From: Dehalococcoidia bacterium
GTDB taxonomy: Bacteria > Chloroflexota > Dehalococcoidia > Lucifugimonadales > UBA826
DNA length: 64,000 nt
Direction of reading: 5' to 3'
Assembly (NCBI GenBank): GCA_029936675.1
Contig: JAPYSB010000001.1
Coordinates: 114,669 to 178,668, forward strand
Part shown: piece by piece, positions 26,685-35,728 of the stretch
How positions within the stretch are numbered: the stretch's first letter is position 1
Layout: every line of letters starts with the position of its first letter
Notes under the pieces: generated by a model
What the model saw: the letters and a program-made list of their open reading frames with translations, nothing else
The model's database searches: none
What the model was told of the DNA's origin: nothing
Made by a program: the position numbers and the translations under genes

Positions 26685-27725
26685 TTACTCAATTGGGAAA
26701 AGAGGCTTCACGTGTTCTGCCAATAGGTCCATGGTGCGGAAGACAACGCTTTGATCCATCTCTCCAGTGTTAATTTTCATCATGAGATTTTTGACCCCAA
26801 TACTATCTAATTCCGATATTTGTTCTGCTACATCTGTAGGTGTACCTGTTATAAATATATTGTCGAAGTCTTTTTTTGATATTTCTCTAGGTTTTGATAG
26901 ACCTTCTGATCCGGATTTGGGGTTATATTTGTCCCTAGCGGCCTTGAAAAAAGCCTGTTCCCTAGTATAACCATCAAAAGCTATTTCTTCTGCTTCAGAA
27001 CGGCTTTCCGCAACCACAATGTTTTTGTTGACCCACACTTGGTCCAGGATATCCTCTATTTCTGACTCGGTGGTTTCCGTCGCTTCCAGTGCTTTGGTAA
27101 AAACCTGAAGCCTGTCTTTTATCGAGTGATTTTCTTGAGCCGCTATCAAAACTGGACGTTTCTTCGACCCCATCTCAATTGTGGATTCCCTGCTGATACA
27201 AGCCCGCAATAAAGGTGGATGTGGTTTCTGAAATGGCATTGGCCTCAATTCCGGGAACGCGAGATCCCAGTATTTACCTTTATACTCCACAGGCTTGCCG
27301 GTCCATGCCTCCAAAATAATCTCTTCAGATTCTGAAATGCTATCTGCTGCATCAGACATTGGAACCCCAAATCCGATGTATTCATATTCATTAAAAGCTG
27401 ATCCTTTACCTGTACCCAACATCATTCTCCCCTTGCTCAAATGGTCTAGTAATGCCACTTGTGCTGCCAATCTAACAGGATGATGCAAAGCCATTTCGAC
27501 TACCGCAAAACCTATAGTTACATTCTTTGTTCTCTGTGCTATTGCACCGGCGAACACCACTGGGTCAGCATAGGCAGTGGCTCCATCAAAGTGATGTTCA
27601 GACAACCAAATTGCATCGAACCCTAATGACTCCCATCTATCAATTTCAGTTAGCGTGTCGTCAATAACATTTCCATCATTCTTCGAATTTTGGGATATAG
27701 GGAAAATCCAAGAGCCAAATCGCAT
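26685..27725 (-). CDS. LLM class flavin-dependent oxidoreductase (luciferase-like)
   Basis: 346 residues of the bacterial-luciferase superfamily: WESLGFDAIWLSEHHFDG near residue 32, VVEMALHHPVRLAAQVALLDHLSKGR (the family's most conserved block), and the closing TGTPTDVAEQISELDSIG. Uses FMN or F420 with O2 or as a dehydrogenase; the substrate cannot be read. The window has a second, rather distant copy at 37086. Such enzymes are expanded in SAR202-type Chloroflexota, where oxidation of recalcitrant organic matter has been proposed. It is followed upstream by the thioesterase/AKR gene group on the same strand. Confidence 0.9.
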   Translation of the reverse strand: MRFGSWIFPISQNSKNDGNVIDDTLTEIDRWESLGFDAIWLSEHHFDGATAYADPVVFAGAIAQRTKNVTIGFAVVEMALHHPVRLAAQVALLDHLSKGRMMLGTGKGSAFNEYEYIGFGVPMSDAADSISESEEIILEAWTGKPVEYKGKYWDLAFPELRPMPFQKPHPPLLRACISRESTIEMGSKKRPVLIAAQENHSIKDRLQVFTKALEATETTESEIEDILDQVWVNKNIVVAESRSEAEEIAFDGYTREQAFFKAARDKYNPKSGSEGLSKPREISKKDFDNIFITGTPTDVAEQISELDSIGVKNLMMKINTGEMDQSVVFRTMDLLAEHVKPLFPIE

Positions 27726-27757
27726 AAATTACACACCTCAAATAGTCAATAATCGAC

Positions 27758-27967
27758 CTAGTCGCTACTATCAATCTCACTCAGTTTCAGAATATATTTT
27801 TTGAACATAGATTCAATTTCTTCTCTGGTGTACAAGTCGTCAGGACCTATGGCAATAAAATTTAATATTTCGCCGTAGGAGTAACTTGACCACCACCTAC
27901 TTAAATTGGCCATAACAATATCCCCCACGATATTACTTGCAGGTCGTCTAAGTTGACAAAGACTCAT
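27758..27967 (-). CDS. Small unknown protein coupled to the thioesterase gene
   Basis: 69 residues, unrecognised. Its ATG shares the last base of the preceding stop codon (TGATG at 27965-27969), the arrangement of translational coupling, so this start is favoured over the longer frame that would run into the thioesterase gene. The protein has an N-terminal part rich in small residues and a C-terminal half with SYGEILNFIAIGPDD and a charged helix EEIESMFKKYI. No transmembrane segment, Cys pair or known motif is evident. Confidence 0.6.
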   Translation of the reverse strand: MSLCQLRRPASNIVGDIVMANLSRWWSSYSYGEILNFIAIGPDDLYTREEIESMFKKYILKLSEIDSSD

Positions 27968-28824
27968 CACGAACGACCTTGAGCCAAAGCACAGACAGTT
28001 GAGGTGCCCACTCTGCCGCATCTGTCATATAAAGACATGGTCCCAACAGAAACTCCCTGATCCGCCCCATGATAGGAAGTCTCCGTACCAATCCAACTTC
28101 CTAGGGGAGTTCGCTGAAGGTACAAAGTTATATCCGCATTTATGTAATTCAGACCTTTAGTGCCTGAATTTGTGAACGGATTAGCAAAATCAGCCACCTG
28201 GGCTATCCTTACCAGCTGGCTGGGCAGCATCCCCGATATCAGACTATATGTTTCCCGAATCCAGGCTCGTCTCACACCTAGTTTCCTGTACTGCGGTCCA
28301 TCTTCGTCATATGGCTTCCCTGTGTCATCTTGCACATTTACAGTCTGCCATATTGGTAAAGCTGCAGTACTATCAGGACCTTTCATAACAGCATCCGGAG
28401 CTGCCATATCTTCAGGTGGAGACTGAATTTCCCAGGCAGTAGGAGACCATATTTCTCCATCTGGATTCCCGCTTTTCTTCAGCATGACGACATTTCCTCT
28501 AGCTATATCTACAATACCTCTCCCCTTGACGTCTGATGCAATATTTACATCAACGACCTTTATCCTCCTACCGGATCTAACGATTTGATTGGTAACAATC
28601 AAGGGTGACATGGGCGGTGGTCGGAAAAGGTCAACTGTAATTCTTGAGGTCTGGAAAGTATCAATCTCATCGTCTGACAGGCAATTCGTCTCAACTTCAA
28701 AAGCCACCAACCCTGACAAAACCCGGCCATGAAGTGTTTTGGGATCCCATGGTCCTCGTGCAAAAAGCGTTGGATGGTAGATGTTTTTATTGTCACTATC
28801 CCGAATAAAAAAGGCTTCATTCAT
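27967..28824 (-). CDS. Acyl-CoA thioesterase-like protein (double hotdog)
   Basis: 285 residues matching the TesB-like/thioesterase family of two hotdog units: the first has LHGRVLSGLVAFEVE and DLFRPPPMSPLIV, the second has FTNSGTKGLNYINADITLYLQRTPLGSWIGTET and GTMSLYDRCGRVGTS. Such proteins hydrolyse or transfer acyl-CoA thioesters. The ATG at 28824 lies five bases after the stop of the aldo/keto reductase gene; the frame is open to a GTG at 28851. It is probably one operon with the small gene downstream and the reductase upstream. Confidence 0.78.
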   Translation of the reverse strand: MNEAFFIRDSDNKNIYHPTLFARGPWDPKTLHGRVLSGLVAFEVETNCLSDDEIDTFQTSRITVDLFRPPPMSPLIVTNQIVRSGRRIKVVDVNIASDVKGRGIVDIARGNVVMLKKSGNPDGEIWSPTAWEIQSPPEDMAAPDAVMKGPDSTAALPIWQTVNVQDDTGKPYDEDGPQYRKLGVRRAWIRETYSLISGMLPSQLVRIAQVADFANPFTNSGTKGLNYINADITLYLQRTPLGSWIGTETSYHGADQGVSVGTMSLYDRCGRVGTSTVCALAQGRS

Positions 28825-28828
28825 ATGG

Positions 28829-29815
28829 CTATGACACCGACCATATTTCACTGATCTTGTCTAAAGCTTCCTGAGGCAACGGCCCTTGATTGGCATAATC
28901 TATTGCTTGCTTTAATTGATCAAAATCCGACAGCCCAATTAAAGCTGTATCGAGATTATCATTACTTATGGCGAATCTAACAGAAGCTTCCACAAGATTA
29001 TCCACAAATCCCTCTTTATATAGGAATTCAAAGGCTGAAGTTCTACTAACATCCTCCTGAAATGTAGATGACGTTGCGATGGGGGCCACATTTTTCTGCG
29101 CGATCGGATGCCTCTCCAAACTCCCTGACAAAGCCCCTCCAGCCAATATTCTAATTCCAACAGTTCCGATTCCCGCTCCTGATGCAGCCTTCATAAGCTC
29201 TTCATAATTTTGATATGGAAAGGTTTTCGTAAGTTGGTATCCAGAAGTTGGATTGAGCATGTTGTAGCAAGTATGTATTCCATTGGGAGAATACTGGGCC
29301 AATGCTTCTTTTATGGAACCTGTTTCACCCAATCCATTAAATCCCCAGTACCGCAATTTCCCCGAGGCAACAGTATTTTCAAAAACCTCCACTATTGAAT
29401 TCAAGTCATCTACGGAAAGAGTCCCTGAAGATACATTCCGCTCTGGGCCTATAGTATTGTGAGTATAAACAATATCTATGGTATTAATCCCAAGCCTTCT
29501 TAAACTATTGTCTATTTGATCTGAGATAGTCTTTGAAATATCTTCGAATTCGTCTCCCCCGATTCGCACTTTCGTCCCAATGAGCAAATCAGACCTGTCT
29601 AATTCTCTGAGAATGGCACCAGTATGAATTTCAGACAATCCGTCACCATACATACGAGCAGTATCGAAATAATTGATGCCGGAATCAATGGCGTATTCCA
29701 CGGCATCCATCATCTCTTTGTGATCACCTAAAACCATCAATCCCCCAACTGCTCCACATCCAAAACCTAATTCTGAAACTTGTAACTCTGTATCACCAAA
29801 TCTATTAATTCTCAT
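28829..29815 (-). CDS. Aldo/keto reductase
   Basis: 328 residues, TIM-barrel aldo/keto reductase. The catalytic tetrad is visible as Asp and Tyr in NYFDTARMYGDG, Lys in LLIGTKVRI and His in DIVYTHNT. The start MRINRFGDTELQVSELGFGCG is typical, and the C-terminal ALIGLSDFDQLKQAID contacts NADPH. It reduces carbonyl compounds; substrate unknown. It is the first gene of the group running to the small protein at 27758, about 100 bases after the SDR gene upstream. Confidence 0.9.
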   Translation of the reverse strand: MRINRFGDTELQVSELGFGCGAVGGLMVLGDHKEMMDAVEYAIDSGINYFDTARMYGDGLSEIHTGAILRELDRSDLLIGTKVRIGGDEFEDISKTISDQIDNSLRRLGINTIDIVYTHNTIGPERNVSSGTLSVDDLNSIVEVFENTVASGKLRYWGFNGLGETGSIKEALAQYSPNGIHTCYNMLNPTSGYQLTKTFPYQNYEELMKAASGAGIGTVGIRILAGGALSGSLERHPIAQKNVAPIATSSTFQEDVSRTSAFEFLYKEGFVDNLVEASVRFAISNDNLDTALIGLSDFDQLKQAIDYANQGPLPQEALDKISEIWSVS

Positions 29816-29921
29816 TCTCTATTTTCCCTATGTTGCATAAAGTATCATTAAGTGATTCCACATAAATTAATACTTTATAATTTCAAAAAATGTCCGTCTA
29901 ATTCGTCAATTCATCGCCCTC

Positions 29922-30704
29922 TTAATGCATGATCATCCCACCATCAACGTTGAAAGCTTGCCCAGTAATATTTCTAGAACCAGGTCCAGCCAAAAAAACT
30001 GCCAAGGCCGCCACGTCTTCTGCATCATTTGGTCTGCCAAGAGGAATTTCTTCTGTCATCATCGCCTTAAGGTCTTCTGAGCTAGCACCAAGTTCCGTAG
30101 ACCTTAAGGAAAGAATGTTGGCTAACATATCCGTTTGAACGATGCCAGGGCATATTGCATTTACATTTACGTCGTGTTCAGCCAAAACACTAGCAGCACT
30201 ATGAGTCATTGCAATTACTGCACCTTTACTAGCAGCGTATGCAGCGTTTGAGGCTCTTCTGTAACCTTTCCCGGCAATAGAGGCCGTATTGATAATTCTG
30301 CCTCCTCTTGCTTGTTTTACCATTTGGCTAGCGACCTTCTGCATGCAGAAAAAAGCACCTTTTGCATTAACACGATTAATCTGATCCCAGTGATCTTCCT
30401 CTATATCAAAAAAACTTATGTGGCGAGTCAAACCTGCGTTGTTGAACAATATATCGAGTGACCCAAGTTTCGAAACTGCCTCCTGAACCATATTTTCAAT
30501 CTGATCAATATCCCCAATATCCAACGAAATAGAAATCACACGGACCCCCAGGGCTGAAATTTCTTCAGCTGTATCTTTAGCGGTCCGGGGATCTATATCG
30601 GCTATAACTATATCGGCTCCATCTTCTGCGAATTTCGTTGCCGCTGCTTTTCCTATTCCCCGACCACCACCTGTTACCAAAGCTACTTTACCTGCAAAGT
30701 CCAT
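29922..30704 (-). CDS. Short-chain dehydrogenase/reductase
   Basis: 260-residue classical SDR: TGGGRGIGKAAA coenzyme loop, ADIDPRT after beta2 (Asp favours NAD), NNAG, catalytic Ser in NTASIAGKG, YAASKGAV, and GQAFNVDGGMIMH at the end. It is paired with the next SDR (15 bases between), so the two probably work in one pathway. Similar pairs act in sugar-acid or sugar alcohol catabolism; the substrate here is unknown. Confidence 0.9.
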   Translation of the reverse strand: MDFAGKVALVTGGGRGIGKAAATKFAEDGADIVIADIDPRTAKDTAEEISALGVRVISISLDIGDIDQIENMVQEAVSKLGSLDILFNNAGLTRHISFFDIEEDHWDQINRVNAKGAFFCMQKVASQMVKQARGGRIINTASIAGKGYRRASNAAYAASKGAVIAMTHSAASVLAEHDVNVNAICPGIVQTDMLANILSLRSTELGASSEDLKAMMTEEIPLGRPNDAEDVAALAVFLAGPGSRNITGQAFNVDGGMIMH

Positions 30705-30719
30705 AAAATCCCTCTTAAT

Positions 30720-31487
30720 TTAAAATCTTGTATATCCGCCATCAATCACAAATTCTTCACCGGTTTGATACGCGGAAGCATCACTAGCCAAATAAACCGC
30801 GATACCAGCAAAATCTTCTGGAGTGCCCCATCTTCTAACAGGCACCCTTTTCATAACCCTATCTTCAAATCTCTCGTCCCCTACCCGAGCTGAAGTCATA
30901 GCAGTTTCAATCCAGCCAGGAATAATGGAATTGGCAGTAATACCGTAGCGAGCCATTTCAACTGACAGCCCTCTGACCATGGCTAGCATTGCTCCTTTGG
31001 TAGATGCATAAGCCTCATTTCGGGCAGCCCCATGAATAGCGGAAGTGCTAGAAGTGCCAACAAGCCTGCCTCCCTCCCCTCTTTCAATCATATGTTTGGA
31101 CGCAGCCCTGAATGTGAAAAAGGTACCATCAAGATTAATTCCCATAACCTTTCTCCAAAGATCGGTGGGAAATTCATGAAATGGAGCTCCCCCACCAGCC
31201 CCTGCATTAGCGAAACAGGAATCAACCTTACCGAAAATTTTAAGAGTTTCCTGAAAAGCGGTTTCAACTTGATCCTCTGAAGACACGTCACACCTGATTG
31301 CGTGAGCTTTGATCCCAATGGAATTCAATTCTTTTTGAGATCTTTCGTTCTTCTCAATATTCGTTCCCCATATACAAACATCTGCTCCAGATTCAGCCAA
31401 ACCTTTTGCCATCCCCAGACCAATTCCGCTATTACCACCAGTCACTAAAGCCACCTTTCCTGATAAATTAAATGCATCTAAAGGCAC
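30720..31487 (-). CDS. Short-chain dehydrogenase/reductase (gluconate 5-dehydrogenase-like)
   Basis: 255-residue classical SDR: TGGNSGIGLGMAKGLAESG, CIWGTN after beta2, NAGAGGG, catalytic GTSSTSAIHG then YASTKGAM, and the C-terminal GEEFVIDGGYTRF. The N-terminus PLDAFNLSGKVALVTGG resembles 2-deoxy-D-gluconate/gluconate dehydrogenases, a guess only. It is immediately upstream of the other SDR in the same orientation. Confidence 0.9.
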   Translation of the reverse strand: MPLDAFNLSGKVALVTGGNSGIGLGMAKGLAESGADVCIWGTNIEKNERSQKELNSIGIKAHAIRCDVSSEDQVETAFQETLKIFGKVDSCFANAGAGGGAPFHEFPTDLWRKVMGINLDGTFFTFRAASKHMIERGEGGRLVGTSSTSAIHGAARNEAYASTKGAMLAMVRGLSVEMARYGITANSIIPGWIETAMTSARVGDERFEDRVMKRVPVRRWGTPEDFAGIAVYLASDASAYQTGEEFVIDGGYTRF

Positions 31488-31631
31488 GACTCCTCCTTTG
31501 TTGTTAAACGTTTCAATATGGCTGCATTTTAAAATAGATGAACCTTATAATTCCAAAAAGGGACAAAAGTAGACTGAAAGACTTTACAAATATTCAAAAA
31601 TACACGTCGCAGAAAACACAACCTAATGTAT

Positions 31632-32195
31632 CTATATTTGAACATACACGGCTTCAAGCCCTCTATACCTCTGCTCACTATCCATCCCAAACCCAACCAA
31701 CCATCGGTCACTTTTAAGTTGAAACCCGCAAAAGCGAGGAATTATTTCCTTAGGCTGGTTTTTTTCCCGATCTATTAACACAGCCAAATCCACTTTTTGG
31801 AGTCCTCTTGATTGTATATCTTTCATTAATTTCGTCATGGTAGTCCCGGTATCCAGCAAGTCATCCACTACAACTGTCGGTGCTTGGAAATCAACCCGAT
31901 TGTCAAAAGTTTTCGGGAATTCTATTGTAGGTTCTGTCAAAACTTCATCGCTGGAATAAGCTGATGCAAATATTGGAGACACTAACCATCTACCAGGTTT
32001 TATCCTCTCTAGTTCTGACAAAAGGAAAGCCGAGAATTGCATTCCTCCCGTCATTACTGGTACTACATTGACGGTACTCAGATTACCGTAATAATCAGCC
32101 ATTGATTGAGCCATAGAGGCAACTGCCGATAATATTTCATGCTTAGAATATAGTATCTCTAACCCATCCAATTCAGGATCTATACTTCGAGCCAA
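31632..32195 (-). CDS. hpt: Purine (hypoxanthine-type) phosphoribosyltransferase
   Basis: 187 residues. The type I PRT signature is VVVDDLLDTGTTMTKLM, with PRPP binding by DD and TGTT; VPVMTGGMQFSAFLLSEL marks the first loop, and the final portion DRWLVGFGMDSEQRYRGLEAVYV is the conserved end of hypoxanthine phosphoribosyltransferases. It converts hypoxanthine or guanine plus PRPP into nucleotides. It lies 61 bases downstream of a BMP-type ABC transporter operon, as expected for a purine nucleoside salvage unit. Confidence 0.85.
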   Translation of the reverse strand: MARSIDPELDGLEILYSKHEILSAVASMAQSMADYYGNLSTVNVVPVMTGGMQFSAFLLSELERIKPGRWLVSPIFASAYSSDEVLTEPTIEFPKTFDNRVDFQAPTVVVDDLLDTGTTMTKLMKDIQSRGLQKVDLAVLIDREKNQPKEIIPRFCGFQLKSDRWLVGFGMDSEQRYRGLEAVYVQI

Positions 32196-32256
32196 TTTAT
32201 TCTCCTAAATAAGTCGTTTATTGAGCCCATTGTCGCATTGATACAAGTCTCAATCT

Positions 32257-33201
32257 CTATAGCCGTTGAAATGATTCACCTAAAGCCGAGGGTGCTCTGG
32301 CAGTTATGAACCGACCAAATACACTATTTTTTAAAAGCAGGTATTGAATTTTTCTATGATTGATAAATAGCAACGTCATGATCATCAAGGGAAATGGAAT
32401 TATAGGGAGGACTTGAGAAAGTTGAGGAAGGACTGGCTGTAATTTAAGTGCCACCAACTGCAAAATACCAAACAAATAACATCCCAATGTCGCCCTTATA
32501 GGATTCCAGCCTCCAAAAATAACTATTGCCAATGCTATCCAGCCAAAATTAATGATATGCCCATCTGACCAACCAAGTTTTACATCTAAAGAAAAAGCAG
32601 CGCCACCCAATCCCACTAGAAATCCACCCAATGCGGTGTAGAAATACCTCACTTTATTGACGTCTATACCTCTTGCGTAAGCTGCTTCAGGTCGCTCACC
32701 GACAGCCTGTAAATTCAATCCCTGTCTTGTATAGAAAATAAACCAGAAGGAGAGCCCAACAAGTATGTAACTGGAATACACGAGTAAGTCCTGTTGGAAT
32801 AATATAGGCCCTATACCTGGTATGTCTTCCAATACTGGAATATGCAAATTTTGAACTGATGGGCCTGGTTTTCTCACAAAGTCTTGTCCCAAAAAAGCCG
32901 ATAGTTTCGCAGCGAGTAAGGTTAATACTATGCCAACTGCTATCTGATTTAATCGTAGTCGTATAGAAGAAAAAACGACAATAAGGGCTATAGTACTGGA
33001 AATTAATCCCCCCGCTATTAAACCAAGAACAACATTTCCAGTAGTGAAAGCAACCGCGAAACCAGTCATAGCTGATAGCAGCATACTCCCGTCTAAGGAT
33101 AAATTTACTACACCAGATTTTTCGGTGATAGTCTCCCCTATTACAGCGAAAACCAAAGGGGTCGCGTAGCTGATAACAATGGCAAGGGTTTCTGGATTCA
33201 T
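32257..33201 (-). CDS. Nucleoside ABC transporter permease, NupQ-like
   Basis: 314 residues with about eight membrane segments; SYATPLVFAVIGETITEKSGVVNLSLDGSML at the start is the signature block of the second permease of BMP-type systems (NupQ/YufQ), and GERPEAAYARGIDV is the coupling loop that meets the ATPase. It abuts the next permease with no gap (33201/33202), and the operon ends with hpt. It would form half of the importer for purine nucleosides. Confidence 0.9.
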   Translation of the reverse strand: MNPETLAIVISYATPLVFAVIGETITEKSGVVNLSLDGSMLLSAMTGFAVAFTTGNVVLGLIAGGLISSTIALIVVFSSIRLRLNQIAVGIVLTLLAAKLSAFLGQDFVRKPGPSVQNLHIPVLEDIPGIGPILFQQDLLVYSSYILVGLSFWFIFYTRQGLNLQAVGERPEAAYARGIDVNKVRYFYTALGGFLVGLGGAAFSLDVKLGWSDGHIINFGWIALAIVIFGGWNPIRATLGCYLFGILQLVALKLQPVLPQLSQVLPIIPFPLMIMTLLFINHRKIQYLLLKNSVFGRFITARAPSALGESFQRL

Positions 33202-34248
33202 TTATTCTTCTGCCTTAACATGTAATTCTCTTCTTTGCCGAAGGAGTCTCATTGCACTTATTAAAATTACTGAAAGCACCAATGTTCCCTGGAACACACC
33301 GCCCAAGGAAGAATGTAACCCTAATCTTAGCTGCCATTGAATGCTGCCAATAGCAATCATACTGAAGAAAAATGCTATTGGTATTACCAAGGAAGGTCTA
33401 TATCCAGCCAGCAGAACCACGAGGATTCCCAAAAAGCCGTATCCGCCAGATATAGAAGGAATTAGTCTGTGGTGTATCGAAGCTACTTGTGTTACTCCTG
33501 CCAACCCAGCAACAGCACCTCCCAATATAAACGCCATCAATACATATCTGGATGTAGATATACCAAACCTGTAACTTGAATCTGGATTCAAGCCTATCGC
33601 CCTTAGGCTAAGTCCAAATTGGGTCCTATTGAAAACAAATAGGACTATGAGCACAACCAGCAGGGATATGGACACTGCAAGTGGCGACAATCTAAATCCT
33701 TCAACAGTGGGAAACCAAGCATTGTCTTGAAAAGGTTCTGTTCCGCTAGTGGATGCTATTCCCTTCCGACTCCAAGGACCAATTACAAGATAAACTACAA
33801 GCCCTGTCGCAACGAAATCCAAGCCAAGACCACCAAAAATCTCATTGACCCCTCCTTTAACTTTAAGTAATCCCACTAAAAGCCCCCAGAAAGCCCCCCC
33901 TAAAAATCCGGCAGCTATCATTGCAGGCAACAAAATTCCGGGCGGCATATGCAACTCTCTAGCGATAAATGAAGCTGCCACTGCCCCGGCTATTATTTGC
34001 CCCTCTACTCCTATATTCCAAAGGCCAGCCCTAAAAGTTATAACTAACGACGCCGAAGCGATGATTAATGGCACACTAACCATAAGTGTGTCACCTAATT
34101 TGGTCATTGACCCCAAAGATCCAGTGATCAGAAGGGTATAAGTCTCAAAAATAGGGATCTTGAACAAGGCCAAAAGAATGGAAACAAAAACCATAGATAC
34201 CAATACAGCCGCGGAATAAGAATAAATTGGACCAGTGATCCCTTTCAT
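33202..34248 (-). CDS. Nucleoside ABC transporter permease, NupP-like
   Basis: 348 residues, about nine membrane segments. FRAGLWNIGVEGQIIAGAVAASF is the conserved block of the first permease of BMP-type importers, and IGLNPDSSYRFGIS is its coupling loop. Its start overlaps the ATPase stop by four bases. It pairs with the NupQ-like permease. Confidence 0.9.
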   Translation of the reverse strand: MKGITGPIYSYSAAVLVSMVFVSILLALFKIPIFETYTLLITGSLGSMTKLGDTLMVSVPLIIASASLVITFRAGLWNIGVEGQIIAGAVAASFIARELHMPPGILLPAMIAAGFLGGAFWGLLVGLLKVKGGVNEIFGGLGLDFVATGLVVYLVIGPWSRKGIASTSGTEPFQDNAWFPTVEGFRLSPLAVSISLLVVLIVLFVFNRTQFGLSLRAIGLNPDSSYRFGISTSRYVLMAFILGGAVAGLAGVTQVASIHHRLIPSISGGYGFLGILVVLLAGYRPSLVIPIAFFFSMIAIGSIQWQLRLGLHSSLGGVFQGTLVLSVILISAMRLLRQRRELHVKAEE

Positions 34249-35708
34249 GATTGGATGCCGCCGATTAACGAACCAATTTCATATGGGGTTGTTTCTTTAG
34301 ATAAAAGATTTTCAATAATCTCACCTGAAAAACAAACCAGTATTCGATCTGAAAATTTTATTAATTCATCTATGTCAGAAGATGAAAATATTATGGTGGT
34401 CCCACTTTTGGAACGATCTAAAAGTTCCTTCCAAATCCATTCCGCGGATTCTATATCCAGGCCCCTAGTAGGATGTTCCATCGATAAAACCGACAGATTG
34501 TCTGGCATGAGCGCTAGCAAAAGTCTTTGTTGGTTTCCGCCTGACAGATCTTCAGGCTTTGAGGTAACAGTTCCCCGAATAGAGTATTTCTGCAATTTGC
34601 CTTCAGCTAATTGCCGAAATTTATTCCAATCTATTGTTTTATCACTTTGGTTTCCACTTAAAGCAAAGTGCTCAGTTATGGTCAATCCCTGAATTAAACC
34701 TTCCCCTTTTCTGTCTGCGGGAAGATAATGGAAACCATTTTCCATGTACCATTTGTAGGAATAATTCGTTATTTTTTCCCCTTTGAAATATATGCTACCT
34801 CTGTAGCTTTTTGTCAATCCCGCAATGTTTCTCAATAAAAGACGCTGGCCTGCACCTTCTAGCCCAGCCAATCCAATGATTTCGCCTTCGGAAAATTTAC
34901 AATATACATCTTCAATAGCTGCAGTTTCATCTTTTGCACAGATACCATCCAAAATAAGTAAATCTTCACCTATAACAGTTTGATTTTGCGGGATGGATTG
35001 TACATACCCGCCAAACATAAGATTCACCAAATCTGAGGTAGGACAAGGTATGGTCAGGGTATCTATCAACACTCCCTTTCTCAGAACAGTCACTCGGTCA
35101 CAAATTGATTGAATTTCATCCAACTTGTGTGAAACAAAAATAACAGACATCCCGTTCGCAGCAAGTCGTTCTATAGTGGTGAATAAATTTTCTCGTTGGG
35201 TCTCTGAAATAGCCGTGGTGGGTTCATCTAGAATCAACACCCTGGCACCCATCCAGAGTAACCTAGCTATTTCCAGTTGCTGTCTTTCCCCTATGGTTAG
35301 ACTTGAAGCAACCGTGTCTGGGCCTAGCTCAAATCCGTATTCTTGAGATATTTCCCGTATATCATCGCGTACAAGGTTCCTATCAAAATCACGCGATTTG
35401 GGTAATCCAGCAAGAAAATTGTCGACAATTGAAAACGGGAGAAACACTAAGGGGTCTTGATGTAAAATCCCGATCCCAGCCTGTATAGCATCTGTAGGAG
35501 ACGACAGATCCAGGTACTCCCCGTCGAGCTCCACTGTTCCTGAATCGCTTGTTAAGGAACCTGAGATTATGTTAACTAAGGTAGACTTCCCAGCTCCATT
35601 TTCGCCAAGCAATCCATGAATCTCTCCTTGGCCTATCTCAATAGATATATCGTCATTAGCTAAGACAGTTCCAAAACTTTTGCTTATATTGAGTAACTTC
35701 AAAGACAT
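34245..35708 (-). CDS. Nucleoside ABC transporter ATPase, NupO-like (two nucleotide-binding domains)
   Basis: 487 residues with two tandem ABC domains, as in RbsA/NupO. The first has GLLGENGAGKSTLVNIISG, the signature SLTIGERQQLEIAR and VLILDEPTTAISE; the second is a degenerate half with AGLEGAGQRLLL in place of a full Walker A and LSGGNQQRLLLAL as signature, a normal feature of this family. It drives nucleoside import with the two permeases. Confidence 0.93.
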   Translation of the reverse strand: MSLKLLNISKSFGTVLANDDISIEIGQGEIHGLLGENGAGKSTLVNIISGSLTSDSGTVELDGEYLDLSSPTDAIQAGIGILHQDPLVFLPFSIVDNFLAGLPKSRDFDRNLVRDDIREISQEYGFELGPDTVASSLTIGERQQLEIARLLWMGARVLILDEPTTAISETQRENLFTTIERLAANGMSVIFVSHKLDEIQSICDRVTVLRKGVLIDTLTIPCPTSDLVNLMFGGYVQSIPQNQTVIGEDLLILDGICAKDETAAIEDVYCKFSEGEIIGLAGLEGAGQRLLLRNIAGLTKSYRGSIYFKGEKITNYSYKWYMENGFHYLPADRKGEGLIQGLTITEHFALSGNQSDKTIDWNKFRQLAEGKLQKYSIRGTVTSKPEDLSGGNQQRLLLALMPDNLSVLSMEHPTRGLDIESAEWIWKELLDRSKSGTTIIFSSSDIDELIKFSDRILVCFSGEIIENLLSKETTPYEIGSLIGGIQS

Positions 35709-35728
35709 GAAGTCTACCTAGTTTCTTT

